A stretch of DNA of 51,408 bases, from NCBI GenBank assembly GCA_014800525.1, contig JAAVFV010000018.1:104719-156126 (forward strand), given 5' to 3'. The notes under the pieces were generated by a model. The model saw only the letters and a program-made list of their open reading frames with translations. It did no database searches and had not been told where the DNA came from. Shown piece by piece: positions 16,541-23,940 of this stretch. The translations under genes were made by a program, and so were the position numbers. How positions within the stretch are numbered: the first letter of the stretch is position 1; every line of letters starts with the position of its first letter. This DNA comes from Bacteroidales bacterium. Lineage in GTDB: Bacteria; Bacteroidota; Bacteroidia; Bacteroidales; Muribaculaceae.

Positions 16541-17770
16541 ATGAAAAGTTATCTCATAGCCCTCTCTCTAATTGGCTTCGCTCCATTGGCGGGTGCAACC
16601 TATTTTCAGGCTCCGGCCTGCGATGATCCCCAGATTGAAAATCCGGATTCCACAGGATTTAAGTTCACCGACGTAAAGGTGCTTCCCACCACTCCGGTAA
16701 AAGACCAGAATAAATCAGGCACATGCTGGGCATTCTCCGGGATATCCACTCTCGAGGACAATGTGCTCCGCAAGGGAGGTCCGGAACTCGATCTCTCCGA
16801 GATGTTCGTGGTCAGAAACGCATATATCGACAAAGCTAAGAAATATATGCGCATGAATGGTCAGATCAATTTCGCGCAGGGTGGTTCGTTTGCCGATGTG
16901 CTTGAGATGACCAAAGCATATGGCGCTATGCCCGAGGAGGCTTATGCAGGTCTGAATTACGGCGAGTCAAAGCATTCACATTATGAGATGGCAGATGCTC
17001 TGAAGGCTTATCTGGATGCTGTGCTGGCCCGCGGCACAAAGAACAACAAACTCTCCACCGCCTGGCTTCCCGGCTTCATCGGTATCCTCGATGCTTATCT
17101 GGGCAAGGTGCCTGAGAAATTCACTTACAATGGCAAGCAGTATACTCCGCAGGAATTTGCACAGGCCATGGGGCTGGAACCTGAGAACTTTGAGGTATTC
17201 ACCAGCTATACCCATCATCCTTTCTATTCCCGATTCATCCTCGAGATTCCCGACAACTGGATCTGGAGCGAATGTATCAATGTGCCGATAAATGAGCTTC
17301 AGCAGATTGTGGATAATGCTCTCGACAATGGGTATAGCGTGATGTGGGCTGCCGATGTCTCTGAGGGAGGTTTTAAGTGGCGTAAGGGTTATGCTGTGCT
17401 CCCCGATGATAAGGATAGCAAGGATATGACCGATACCGAACTCGCACGCTGGGTGAAACTCTCCGACAAAGACCGCGAGAACTCAAAGTTTGAGATCAAG
17501 GGTCCTGTCAAAGAGAAGACTGTGACTCAGGAAAGCCGTCAGACCACTTTCGACAATTATGAGACCACAGATGATCACGGAATGGTGATTATCGGCTATG
17601 CCACCGATCAGGAGGGAAATAAATATTACAAGGTGAAAAACTCCTGGGATACCAATCAGATTTACGACGGATTCTTCTATGTATCAGTGCCTTATTTCCT
17701 GGAGAAGACTCTGAATATCGGAGTGCAGAAGGGGGCAGTGCCCAAGGAGATCGCAAAGAAGATTCACTAA
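16541..17770 (+). CDS. Secreted C1-family cysteine peptidase (aminopeptidase C / bleomycin-hydrolase type)
   Basis: A 409-residue protein with an N-terminal signal peptide (MKSYLIALSLIGFAPLAGA), which cytosolic PepC enzymes do not have. The papain-like triad is visible: Cys in KDQNKSGTCWAFSGISTLED, His in TTDDHGMVIIGYA, and Asn in YYKVKNSWDT. The oxyanion glutamine is in VKDQNK. The helical insertions between Cys and His are typical of bleomycin hydrolase. C-terminal residues of this family control aminopeptidase action; here the chain ends KEIAKKIH. The likely role is trimming peptides in the periplasm for amino-acid use. It is flanked by its own intrinsic terminator. Confidence 0.9.
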   Translation: MKSYLIALSLIGFAPLAGATYFQAPACDDPQIENPDSTGFKFTDVKVLPTTPVKDQNKSGTCWAFSGISTLEDNVLRKGGPELDLSEMFVVRNAYIDKAKKYMRMNGQINFAQGGSFADVLEMTKAYGAMPEEAYAGLNYGESKHSHYEMADALKAYLDAVLARGTKNNKLSTAWLPGFIGILDAYLGKVPEKFTYNGKQYTPQEFAQAMGLEPENFEVFTSYTHHPFYSRFILEIPDNWIWSECINVPINELQQIVDNALDNGYSVMWAADVSEGGFKWRKGYAVLPDDKDSKDMTDTELARWVKLSDKDRENSKFEIKGPVKEKTVTQESRQTTFDNYETTDDHGMVIIGYATDQEGNKYYKVKNSWDTNQIYDGFFYVSVPYFLEKTLNIGVQKGAVPKEIAKKIH

Positions 17771-17805
17771 TTACCGCTTTAAGGTGTTAAGTATATAAGA
17801 ACTTA

Positions 17806-17835
17806 CCCCTCAGGAGTTCCCCCTGAGGGGTTTTT
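17806..17835 (+). terminator. Intrinsic terminator of the C1 peptidase gene
   Basis: CCCCTCAGG (17806-17814) pairs with CCTGAGGGG (17822-17830) and is followed by TTTTT, 35 nt past the stop codon. Confidence 0.92.
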
Positions 17836-17900
17836 ACTACAATATTAACCCGGAGGTTTAGTATAATATAGAATAGACCTGAAGTTTTTACAACATAGAT

Positions 17901-18695
17901 ATGAAGCAGGTAAAAGCCAAGAAGCAGTTGGGGCAACACTTTCTGAAGGATGAGGGCACAGCGGCACGTATCGCCGCCACAATCTCTGAGGGAGAACTTC
18001 CCGAAAACGCCCGGCAATGGGGAGAGATCCCGGTGCTGGAAGTCGGTCCCGGTATGGGAGTATTATCAAAGTATCTAATCGATACCGGACGCCCGTTGAA
18101 AGCCGTCGAACTCGATACGGAATCAGTGGAATTTCTCCAGAAGGTCTATCCCTCGCTTGATGTGATTGAAGGTGATTTCCTGCGCATGGATCTCGATGAC
18201 GTATTCCCGGGAGAGTTTGCCCTTATCGGTAACTACCCCTATAATATTTCCTCGCAGATTTTCTTCAAGATGCTCGATTATAAGGATAAGATTCCCGTTG
18301 TGGCCGGTATGCTTCAGAAAGAAGTGGCCGAGCGTATATGCTCCGGACCGGGCTCGAAGGTATATGGTATCCTCTCTGTGCTTCTTCAGGCATGGTACGA
18401 CTGCGATTATCTCTTCAATGTCAATCCCGGTGTGTTCGCGCCTCCCCCGAAGGTGATGAGCGGGGTGTTGCGCCTTATAAGGAATTCGCGCACCGAATTA
18501 GGATGCGACCCGGTATTATTCAAAAATGTGGTGAAGACATCGTTCGGCCAACGCCGTAAGACCCTGCGTAATTCTCTCAGCGGCCTGATACAACCCGGAA
18601 GCCAGGCCGCCGATATGGAGATCCTCTCTCAGCGTCCGGAGCGCCTGAGCGTAGAGCAGTTTATCGAACTCACCAAGGCTATCGAGGGAAAATAA
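17901..18695 (+). CDS. rsmA: 16S rRNA dimethyladenosine transferase (KsgA)
   Basis: A 264-residue methyltransferase. The N-terminal KKQLGQHFLKDEGTAARIA is the KsgA signature. The SAM-binding motif I is VLEVGPGMGVLSKYLI, and the adenosine-binding motif IV is IGNYPYNISSQIFF (NxPY variant). A C-terminal helical domain includes KTSFGQRRKTLRNSLSGL. It dimethylates two adjacent adenosines near the 3' end of 16S rRNA late in 30S assembly, using S-adenosylmethionine; loss gives kasugamycin resistance. It starts at the ATG at 17901 and is followed by a strong terminator. Confidence 0.97.
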   Translation: MKQVKAKKQLGQHFLKDEGTAARIAATISEGELPENARQWGEIPVLEVGPGMGVLSKYLIDTGRPLKAVELDTESVEFLQKVYPSLDVIEGDFLRMDLDDVFPGEFALIGNYPYNISSQIFFKMLDYKDKIPVVAGMLQKEVAERICSGPGSKVYGILSVLLQAWYDCDYLFNVNPGVFAPPPKVMSGVLRLIRNSRTELGCDPVLFKNVVKTSFGQRRKTLRNSLSGLIQPGSQAADMEILSQRPERLSVEQFIELTKAIEGK

Positions 18696-18746
18696 TCCTT
18701 TCCTACCCCCGGCGATCCACGAAGTCAGAAATTATTGAACTAACCG

Positions 18747-18790
18747 AAAGGGAACGATTCTTATAGGAGTCTAAGAATCGTTCCCTTTTC
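18747..18790 (+). terminator. Intrinsic terminator of rsmA
   Basis: AAAGGGAACGATTCTTA (18747-18763) and its complement TAAGAATCGTTCCCTTT form a stem of 17 bp with an 8-nt loop, ending in TTTTC. Confidence 0.92.
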
Positions 18791-18917
18791 TATTGCATAC
18801 ATCAAATAAAATGTGTAACTTGCAAAAGATTTTAAAAGCATTGCTTTTTTATTAAATCTTTCCTTACTCCCCATTAACTTCTAAAGATTACAGATTATAG
18901 ATTAAAGATTATAAATC

Positions 18918-19607
18918 ATGAGCCAGAGTGTACATCTCAACCGCGAACCCAACAGCGTTAAGGCGCGGCTTCTGCAAGTGCTGCAGGATAAGAAGATATC
19001 CCAGACTGAATTTGCAAAGATGTTAGGCGTATCTCCCACGTATATAGGCGCGATGCGCAAATCTTTGTCAAACGACCGAATGAAGAAACTCGGGGAGCTT
19101 TTCCCCGATCTCAACCGTGATTGGCTCCTCTATGGCGAGGGGGAGATGTATCGCAAAGCAGAGCACGAAGAGGCTGGAGAGATATCTCCGGAATATATCG
19201 TACCGCTCCTCCCCGTTCAGGCTTTTGCCGGAAATCTGCAAAACTGGTCGGAGGGAGTATTGATGCGCGATTGCGAGAAAATCGTTTCTCCGGTGCCGGG
19301 GGCCGATATGGCTATCCGGGTTTCGGGCGACAGTATGGAACCCTCTTTTCATAATGGCGATACTCTACTGATCAAACGCATCAACGAAAAGGCATTTATC
19401 CCTTGGGGGAATGCCATGGTGATTGATACTGAAAACGGTGTATTGGTAAAGGCTGTGTTCCCGGTGGAAAAAAAAGATGATAATGATGAGGATGCAATTG
19501 AGGCCCGTAGCTTCAATCCGGCCTACCCTCCGATCCGAATCCCGACCTCCTGCATATTCAACATATATAAGATTCTCTCCCAAATCACACTTTACAGCAC
19601 AATGTAG
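18918..19607 (+). CDS. HTH-S24 (LexA/CI-like) transcriptional regulator
   Basis: A 229-residue protein. The N-terminal HTH (about residues 14-70) includes QDKKISQTEFAKMLGVSPTY, and the linker reads DRDWLLYGEGEMY-like (FPDLNRDWLLYGEGEMYRKA). The C-terminal S24 domain carries the serine in RVSGDSMEPSFHNGDTLLI and the lysine in NGVLVKAVFP, the catalytic dyad used for RecA-stimulated self-cleavage; an obvious Ala-Gly cleavage site could be AFAGN at about residue 104. Phage-repressor and stress regulators share this layout. No phage genes are nearby. A phosphatase gene starts 3 nt after the stop. The 35 nt before the ATG repeat ATTA/GATTA-like words that may be an operator. Confidence 0.88.
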   Translation: MSQSVHLNREPNSVKARLLQVLQDKKISQTEFAKMLGVSPTYIGAMRKSLSNDRMKKLGELFPDLNRDWLLYGEGEMYRKAEHEEAGEISPEYIVPLLPVQAFAGNLQNWSEGVLMRDCEKIVSPVPGADMAIRVSGDSMEPSFHNGDTLLIKRINEKAFIPWGNAMVIDTENGVLVKAVFPVEKKDDNDEDAIEARSFNPAYPPIRIPTSCIFNIYKILSQITLYSTM

Positions 19608-19610
19608 GTA

Positions 19611-20177
19611 ATGAAAATAGTTATGAATTTAGATAGGATTCCTGAAGATATACGCCTCCGGATTCGTGAGGCAGTGATTAACGCAGCCGAGGAGAAGCGT
19701 CCGCTGCGGCTTCTCTTTGTTTGTCTCGGAAATATCTGTCGCAGTCCGGCGGCGCAAGGAATATTCGAGTCAATGGCAAAGAATGAGGATTTGAAAAATG
19801 TAGAGGCTGATTCCTGTGGGTTCTATGGGGGCCATGCAGGAGATCTCCCCGATTCCCGCATGCGCCACGCCGCCATTCAGCGAGGCTACTCTCTCACCCA
19901 CCGTAGTCGGCAGATCAGGCCGTATGATTTCGAAGATTTCGATCTTATCTTCGGCATGGACGATCAGAACCTCTCTGATCTCCACGATACCGCACGTAGC
20001 CCGGAAGAGGAACGCCGGATAATACCAATGGCCGTACTCGCTACCGACCATCCGCAGGTGGATGCGGTGCCCGATCCCTACTGGGATGGGGCGGAGGGAT
20101 TCTACAATGTCCTCAATATCCTTGAGGATGCCTGTGCCAATCTCATAGCCCTGATCAAAGAATACCGGAAATTTTAA
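19611..20177 (+). CDS. Low-molecular-weight protein tyrosine phosphatase
   Basis: A 188-residue protein. The active-site P-loop is FVCLGNICRSPAAQGIF (CX5R with Cys nucleophile), and the acid loop is VPDPYWDGAEGFYNVLNI with the general-acid Asp. Such enzymes dephosphorylate tyrosine kinases of capsule export (Wzc/BY-kinase type) or other proteins. The first about 32 residues (MKIVMNLDRIPEDIRLRIRE) extend beyond the usual start; they are kept because the ATG is 3 nt after the regulator stop, which suggests translational coupling. A shorter start with a weaker signal is possible. Confidence 0.9.
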   Translation: MKIVMNLDRIPEDIRLRIREAVINAAEEKRPLRLLFVCLGNICRSPAAQGIFESMAKNEDLKNVEADSCGFYGGHAGDLPDSRMRHAAIQRGYSLTHRSRQIRPYDFEDFDLIFGMDDQNLSDLHDTARSPEEERRIIPMAVLATDHPQVDAVPDPYWDGAEGFYNVLNILEDACANLIALIKEYRKF

Positions 20178-20330
20178 TAATAAGGCTCTTAAAATTACTG
20201 AACAGAACACTTTTGCAACGATAAAATACAGTTCCTTTTGAGGTAGGATGCTAAACCTGGGAATAAGCGAGGGAGTTATATATTTAGATATGGATGTCGA
20301 TAGCTTTTGCCTATCCAATATAGATAATCT

Positions 20331-21584
20331 ATGAATAAACGATTCTTTATTTTCTCCCTTCTCCTCTGTATGATGGAAGCAGCCATACAAGCTGCCGGAT
20401 TCTCTCCGGCTCTTGATGGATCAATGATGCCTTATGATTTTTCTGCAGTAGAACCGCTTCCAGAATACCCTGCCGGCTACCGACCGGTGCATATCTCCTA
20501 TGTGGCGCGCCATGGTGCCCGCTTCTTATCATCACCCAAAAAGATTGAGAAAGTGGAGAAGTACCTATACGATGCTGCCAAACACCGGAATCTTTCCAAA
20601 TCCGGAGAGGAGTTCTTCGAACTCCTCCGCACCACCTCCGACTCCACCGGCTCCCACTGGGGCCTTCTCTCCCCCGTCGGAATAGCCGAAGAGACACGCT
20701 TAGGCCGGGATATGGCCGGATGGTTTCCCGACCTCTTGAAAAGTGGTCGGGTGAACGGCATATCCACATATGTGCCACGCGTGGTGATGACTATGTATCA
20801 ATTCAATCATAGTCTGGAGCGCTCACATACCCACCTTGAACTCTACTCATCAGCCGGGCGACAGAACGATTCCCTGCTACGCTTTTTTGCCGTCGCAGGG
20901 CCCTACTGCGAATATAGAGATTCAGGCGCATGGGAAACAATCTATAATCGCTTTCTCGACGACCATGTCCCCACCGCCCCGGCCCGACGCCTTTTAAAGG
21001 TCTCGCCGGAAGCCAATCTGAGAAAATTGCGCAAGATGACAATGGAAATGTATGGCGTTCTCCAGGCAAGCCGCGCTGCCGGATTCGAGCCGCAGACCGA
21101 CCGCTGGTTTTCGGAAAAAGAATTCTCCGCATGTTGGGAGGCGTCCAATCTTCTTCATTGGCTCCGCAACACCCCGACTCCTGTGAATAACTCTGCCGTA
21201 TCCTCCGTGGCTCCATTGATCAGAAGAATAATCGAGGATGCCGATAAGGCCTTGATGGATTCTACAGCCTCTCAGGCCGTGATTGACTCATACTTCGGGC
21301 ATGCAGAAACTCTTCTTCCGCTTCTATCCACTCTGGGACTTCCCGGATGCTATTCCATGACCGAAGATTATGATTCCCTTGCTGAGGAATGGAAACTTCA
21401 GGATATCACCCCCTTAGGAGCCAATCTCATGATAGTGTATCTTAAGAGTGAAGACCCCGATGCTCCTGTAATGACTCTGCTGAGGCTCAACGGCCGGAAT
21501 ATCCCTGCCTTCCCTGAAGCTCCACTATTCCTACCCTGGAACGAACTACGCAGCCATTGGTCGGACCGAATTCTCAACCTTTAA
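20331..21584 (+). CDS. Secreted histidine acid phosphatase, MINPP/phytase-like
   Basis: A 417-residue protein with signal peptide MNKRFFIFSLLLCMMEAAIQ. The catalytic motif RHGAR is in YVARHGARFLSSPKK near residue 61, and the proton-donor motif HAET is in YFGHAETLLPLLSTLG near residue 325. HAE instead of the HD of E. coli phytase points to multiple inositol polyphosphate phosphatase (MINPP), known from Bacteroides. It should remove phosphate from phytate or other phosphoesters in the periplasm or on the surface. It seems to be a single-gene unit. Confidence 0.88.
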   Translation: MNKRFFIFSLLLCMMEAAIQAAGFSPALDGSMMPYDFSAVEPLPEYPAGYRPVHISYVARHGARFLSSPKKIEKVEKYLYDAAKHRNLSKSGEEFFELLRTTSDSTGSHWGLLSPVGIAEETRLGRDMAGWFPDLLKSGRVNGISTYVPRVVMTMYQFNHSLERSHTHLELYSSAGRQNDSLLRFFAVAGPYCEYRDSGAWETIYNRFLDDHVPTAPARRLLKVSPEANLRKLRKMTMEMYGVLQASRAAGFEPQTDRWFSEKEFSACWEASNLLHWLRNTPTPVNNSAVSSVAPLIRRIIEDADKALMDSTASQAVIDSYFGHAETLLPLLSTLGLPGCYSMTEDYDSLAEEWKLQDITPLGANLMIVYLKSEDPDAPVMTLLRLNGRNIPAFPEAPLFLPWNELRSHWSDRILNL

Positions 21585-21677
21585 AGAGAATTGAATGTTA
21601 AGATGATAGGAATGTATTGATTACCTTTCTATTATATAATCTACTATAAACCTGAAATAACATTAATCTCCCCTATT

Positions 21678-22109
21678 ATGGAAAACTCCAATTCAAATTC
21701 TAAAGCTGCTGAAGCTCTCTTCAGTCAGGCTGTGACACGTATCGGCAATGACATGCAGGCGCGCGGGATCGGCGCCATACTATGGAATAATTCCACCGCC
21801 GGCTTCCATTATATTCCGGAAATCAGTGTTCCGGTAAAAGATGGCAAGACAGAGACAGTACGCATAATGGGCCTCTATCTCACTGATGACGCCCTCTGGC
21901 TTGTGGAAGAAGGAAAGGCTCCGGTGGAACTTACAGAGTTCTATACGGATGGTGTGGAGGTTCCTCCGGTGGTGGTGACACTATCCGAGGATTCAGCAAA
22001 ACGCTATCTGGGAGATCCTAAGGATCGCGACGGCTATACAGCCTATGCCACCAATGAGGAATGGCTCACCATCGCTGACTGCTATTTCGAAGCCCTCGCT
22101 GAGGAGTAG
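21678..22109 (+). CDS. Small soluble protein of unknown function
   Basis: A 143-residue protein, no signal peptide or membrane segment. It starts MENSNSNSKAAEALFSQAVT, has a predicted beta-rich middle (VRIMGLYLTDDALWLVEE, APVELTEFYTDGVEVPPVVV) and an acidic C-terminus (DCYFEALAEE). Codon use resembles the flanking core genes, so it is probably a resident gene. The family is not recognised. Confidence 0.65.
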   Translation: MENSNSNSKAAEALFSQAVTRIGNDMQARGIGAILWNNSTAGFHYIPEISVPVKDGKTETVRIMGLYLTDDALWLVEEGKAPVELTEFYTDGVEVPPVVVTLSEDSAKRYLGDPKDRDGYTAYATNEEWLTIADCYFEALAEE

Positions 22110-22212
22110 GACGACAGCAAATCTCCCGGTATGCCCTTTTGAAATATTCCTATTTTATCCTCCATTAAGATTTTCGCCGTTAATAATTATCTTTGCATAA
22201 AATTAATTCCGT

Positions 22213-23790
22213 ATGAGAGAGAAGATGTCGGGATACCCTATCGGGCAGCAGGATTTCAAAGCCCTTCGGGAATATAATCTGATTTATGTGGATAAGACCC
22301 GGTTTATCGGCCGACTGATTGAGGGAAAGTTTCAATATTGTTTCTTAGCCCGTCCGCGCCGTTTCGGAAAAAGCCTTTTTCTCTCCACTCTCAAATATTT
22401 CTTCCTCGGACAGCGTGAGCTTTTCCAGGGGCTTTATGCCGACCGTATGGAATGGGATTGGATAGAGTATCCGGTGTTACATCTTGATCTGAACGCCGAA
22501 CGTTACTCTGAGAAGGATAAGCTTGAGGAGGTATTGGATTATCTGTTCAGGAAATGGGAGAAGAAATATGAAGTTGAGGTTATTTCAGATAATTATCCTC
22601 AACGCTTCAGGAGCATTATTGAGACGGCGCATAGGAAAACAGGAAGGCAGGTGGTAATATTGGTGGATGAATACGACAAGCCACTTGTAGGAAACCTCAA
22701 CAACATGACTAATTTTGAGTTTTACCGCTCGAGATTAGCCGCTCTGTATTCCAATTTTAAAAGTTCATCGGAGCACATACGCTTCGTATTTCTTACGGGT
22801 GTCAGCAGGTTCAGCAAACTCAGCGTATTTTCCGACCTCAACAATATAAATGATATCACCTTCGACAATGACTTCGCCGATATATGTGGAATCACGCAGA
22901 GCGAGATGCTTGATTATTTCCAAGACGGAATCAGGGCATTTGCCGAGGATTATGAAATAAGCTTTGATCAAATGTGCTCCCTGCTGAAGAGGAATTACGA
23001 CGGCTATAGATTTGCAAGGAAAGGGAGCGACATCTATAATCCATGGTCGCTTCTTAATGCTTTCTCAAAAAGAGAGCTTGGGGCGTTCTGGAGCCAGACC
23101 GGATTGCCGACAATCATCGCAGAGTCGCTGAAAAATATCGATGCCGACCTCCAAAAGGTGGCTCACACCCGGTGTCCGATGCAGACCCTGGCGGGCCTTG
23201 ACCTGCTCAATCCCGATCCAGTGGCCTTGATGTATCAGACCGGATACCTCACCATAAAGAAGTATGACCGCAGTTCAGACATGGTATCCTTAGGTATTCC
23301 CAACCGGGAAGTTGAGCAAAGTCTCTTCGAGGTTCTGCTCCCCTACTATGTAAAAGTCCGCAGAGGATTGGTAGGGTCAGTGGTCAACGACCTTATTCTC
23401 GATATTTTAGAAGGTAATCCCGGAGGATTCATGTCGAATATGGATATATTCCTTGCCGGGATTCCCTACGACATGAAGATGGAGAATGAGAATAATTTTC
23501 ATAACGCCATGTTCATTCTCCTGTCGCTTATCGGCATACGGACCGAGACGGAAGTGCATACCTCCGACGGACGTATTGACCTGGTGATAAAGACCGATAG
23601 ATTCATATATATCATCGAGTTGAAGTATGACCATAGCGGAGATAAGGCACTCCAACAGATCCTGGATAAAAACTACGCCCATACCTATTTGCGCGATCCA
23701 CGGCGGGTATTTCTCATCGGGGCTAATTTCTCATCCCAAACGCGCCATCTCGACAAACCTGTCATCCGGGAACTCAGCGCTGACTCCTGA
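22213..23790 (+). CDS. AAA-ATPase-like protein with C-terminal PD-(D/E)XK nuclease-type domain
   Basis: A 525-residue protein of a family common in Bacteroidales (AAA-ATPase_like plus PDDEXK_9). The N-terminal part begins YPIGQQDFKALREYNLIYVD and has a Walker-A-like loop LARPRRFGKSLFLSTL; Walker B is VVILVDEYDKPL near residue 155. The C-terminal domain carries GRIDLVIKTDRFIYIIELKY, the D...ExK pattern of the PD-(D/E)XK nuclease fold, with QQILDKNYA after it. The biological role is unknown; mobile-element or defence functions have been suggested for the fold. The first ATG is used; an internal ATG at MSGYPIG is almost equally likely. A strong terminator follows. Confidence 0.85.
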   Translation: MREKMSGYPIGQQDFKALREYNLIYVDKTRFIGRLIEGKFQYCFLARPRRFGKSLFLSTLKYFFLGQRELFQGLYADRMEWDWIEYPVLHLDLNAERYSEKDKLEEVLDYLFRKWEKKYEVEVISDNYPQRFRSIIETAHRKTGRQVVILVDEYDKPLVGNLNNMTNFEFYRSRLAALYSNFKSSSEHIRFVFLTGVSRFSKLSVFSDLNNINDITFDNDFADICGITQSEMLDYFQDGIRAFAEDYEISFDQMCSLLKRNYDGYRFARKGSDIYNPWSLLNAFSKRELGAFWSQTGLPTIIAESLKNIDADLQKVAHTRCPMQTLAGLDLLNPDPVALMYQTGYLTIKKYDRSSDMVSLGIPNREVEQSLFEVLLPYYVKVRRGLVGSVVNDLILDILEGNPGGFMSNMDIFLAGIPYDMKMENENNFHNAMFILLSLIGIRTETEVHTSDGRIDLVIKTDRFIYIIELKYDHSGDKALQQILDKNYAHTYLRDPRRVFLIGANFSSQTRHLDKPVIRELSADS

Positions 23791-23868
23791 GCAAATTTGA
23801 TTTGCTGTGGAAATCAAATGATATAACTTCTATCACCACTCGATTTTTAGCACCCGGAAACATATCAA

Positions 23869-23912
23869 ACCCAACCCCTCCGGCGATTCAGGAAACGCCG
23901 GAGGGGTTGGGT
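23869..23912. terminator. Bidirectional terminator between the AAA/PD-(D/E)XK gene and the secreted-protein gene
   Basis: ACCCAACCCCTCCGGCG (23869-23885) and its exact complement (23896-23912) form a 17-bp stem with a 10-nt loop. It lies between two convergent genes. Confidence 0.88.
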
Positions 23913-23940
23913 CATAAAACAATAGTTGATATCTATAGGG

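Noticed and set aside
18886..18917. Short GATTA/ATTATA repeats before the S24 regulator, seen as possible replication iterons
   Set aside because: Units are too short and irregular, and no replication gene is nearby; kept only as a possible operator for the regulator.
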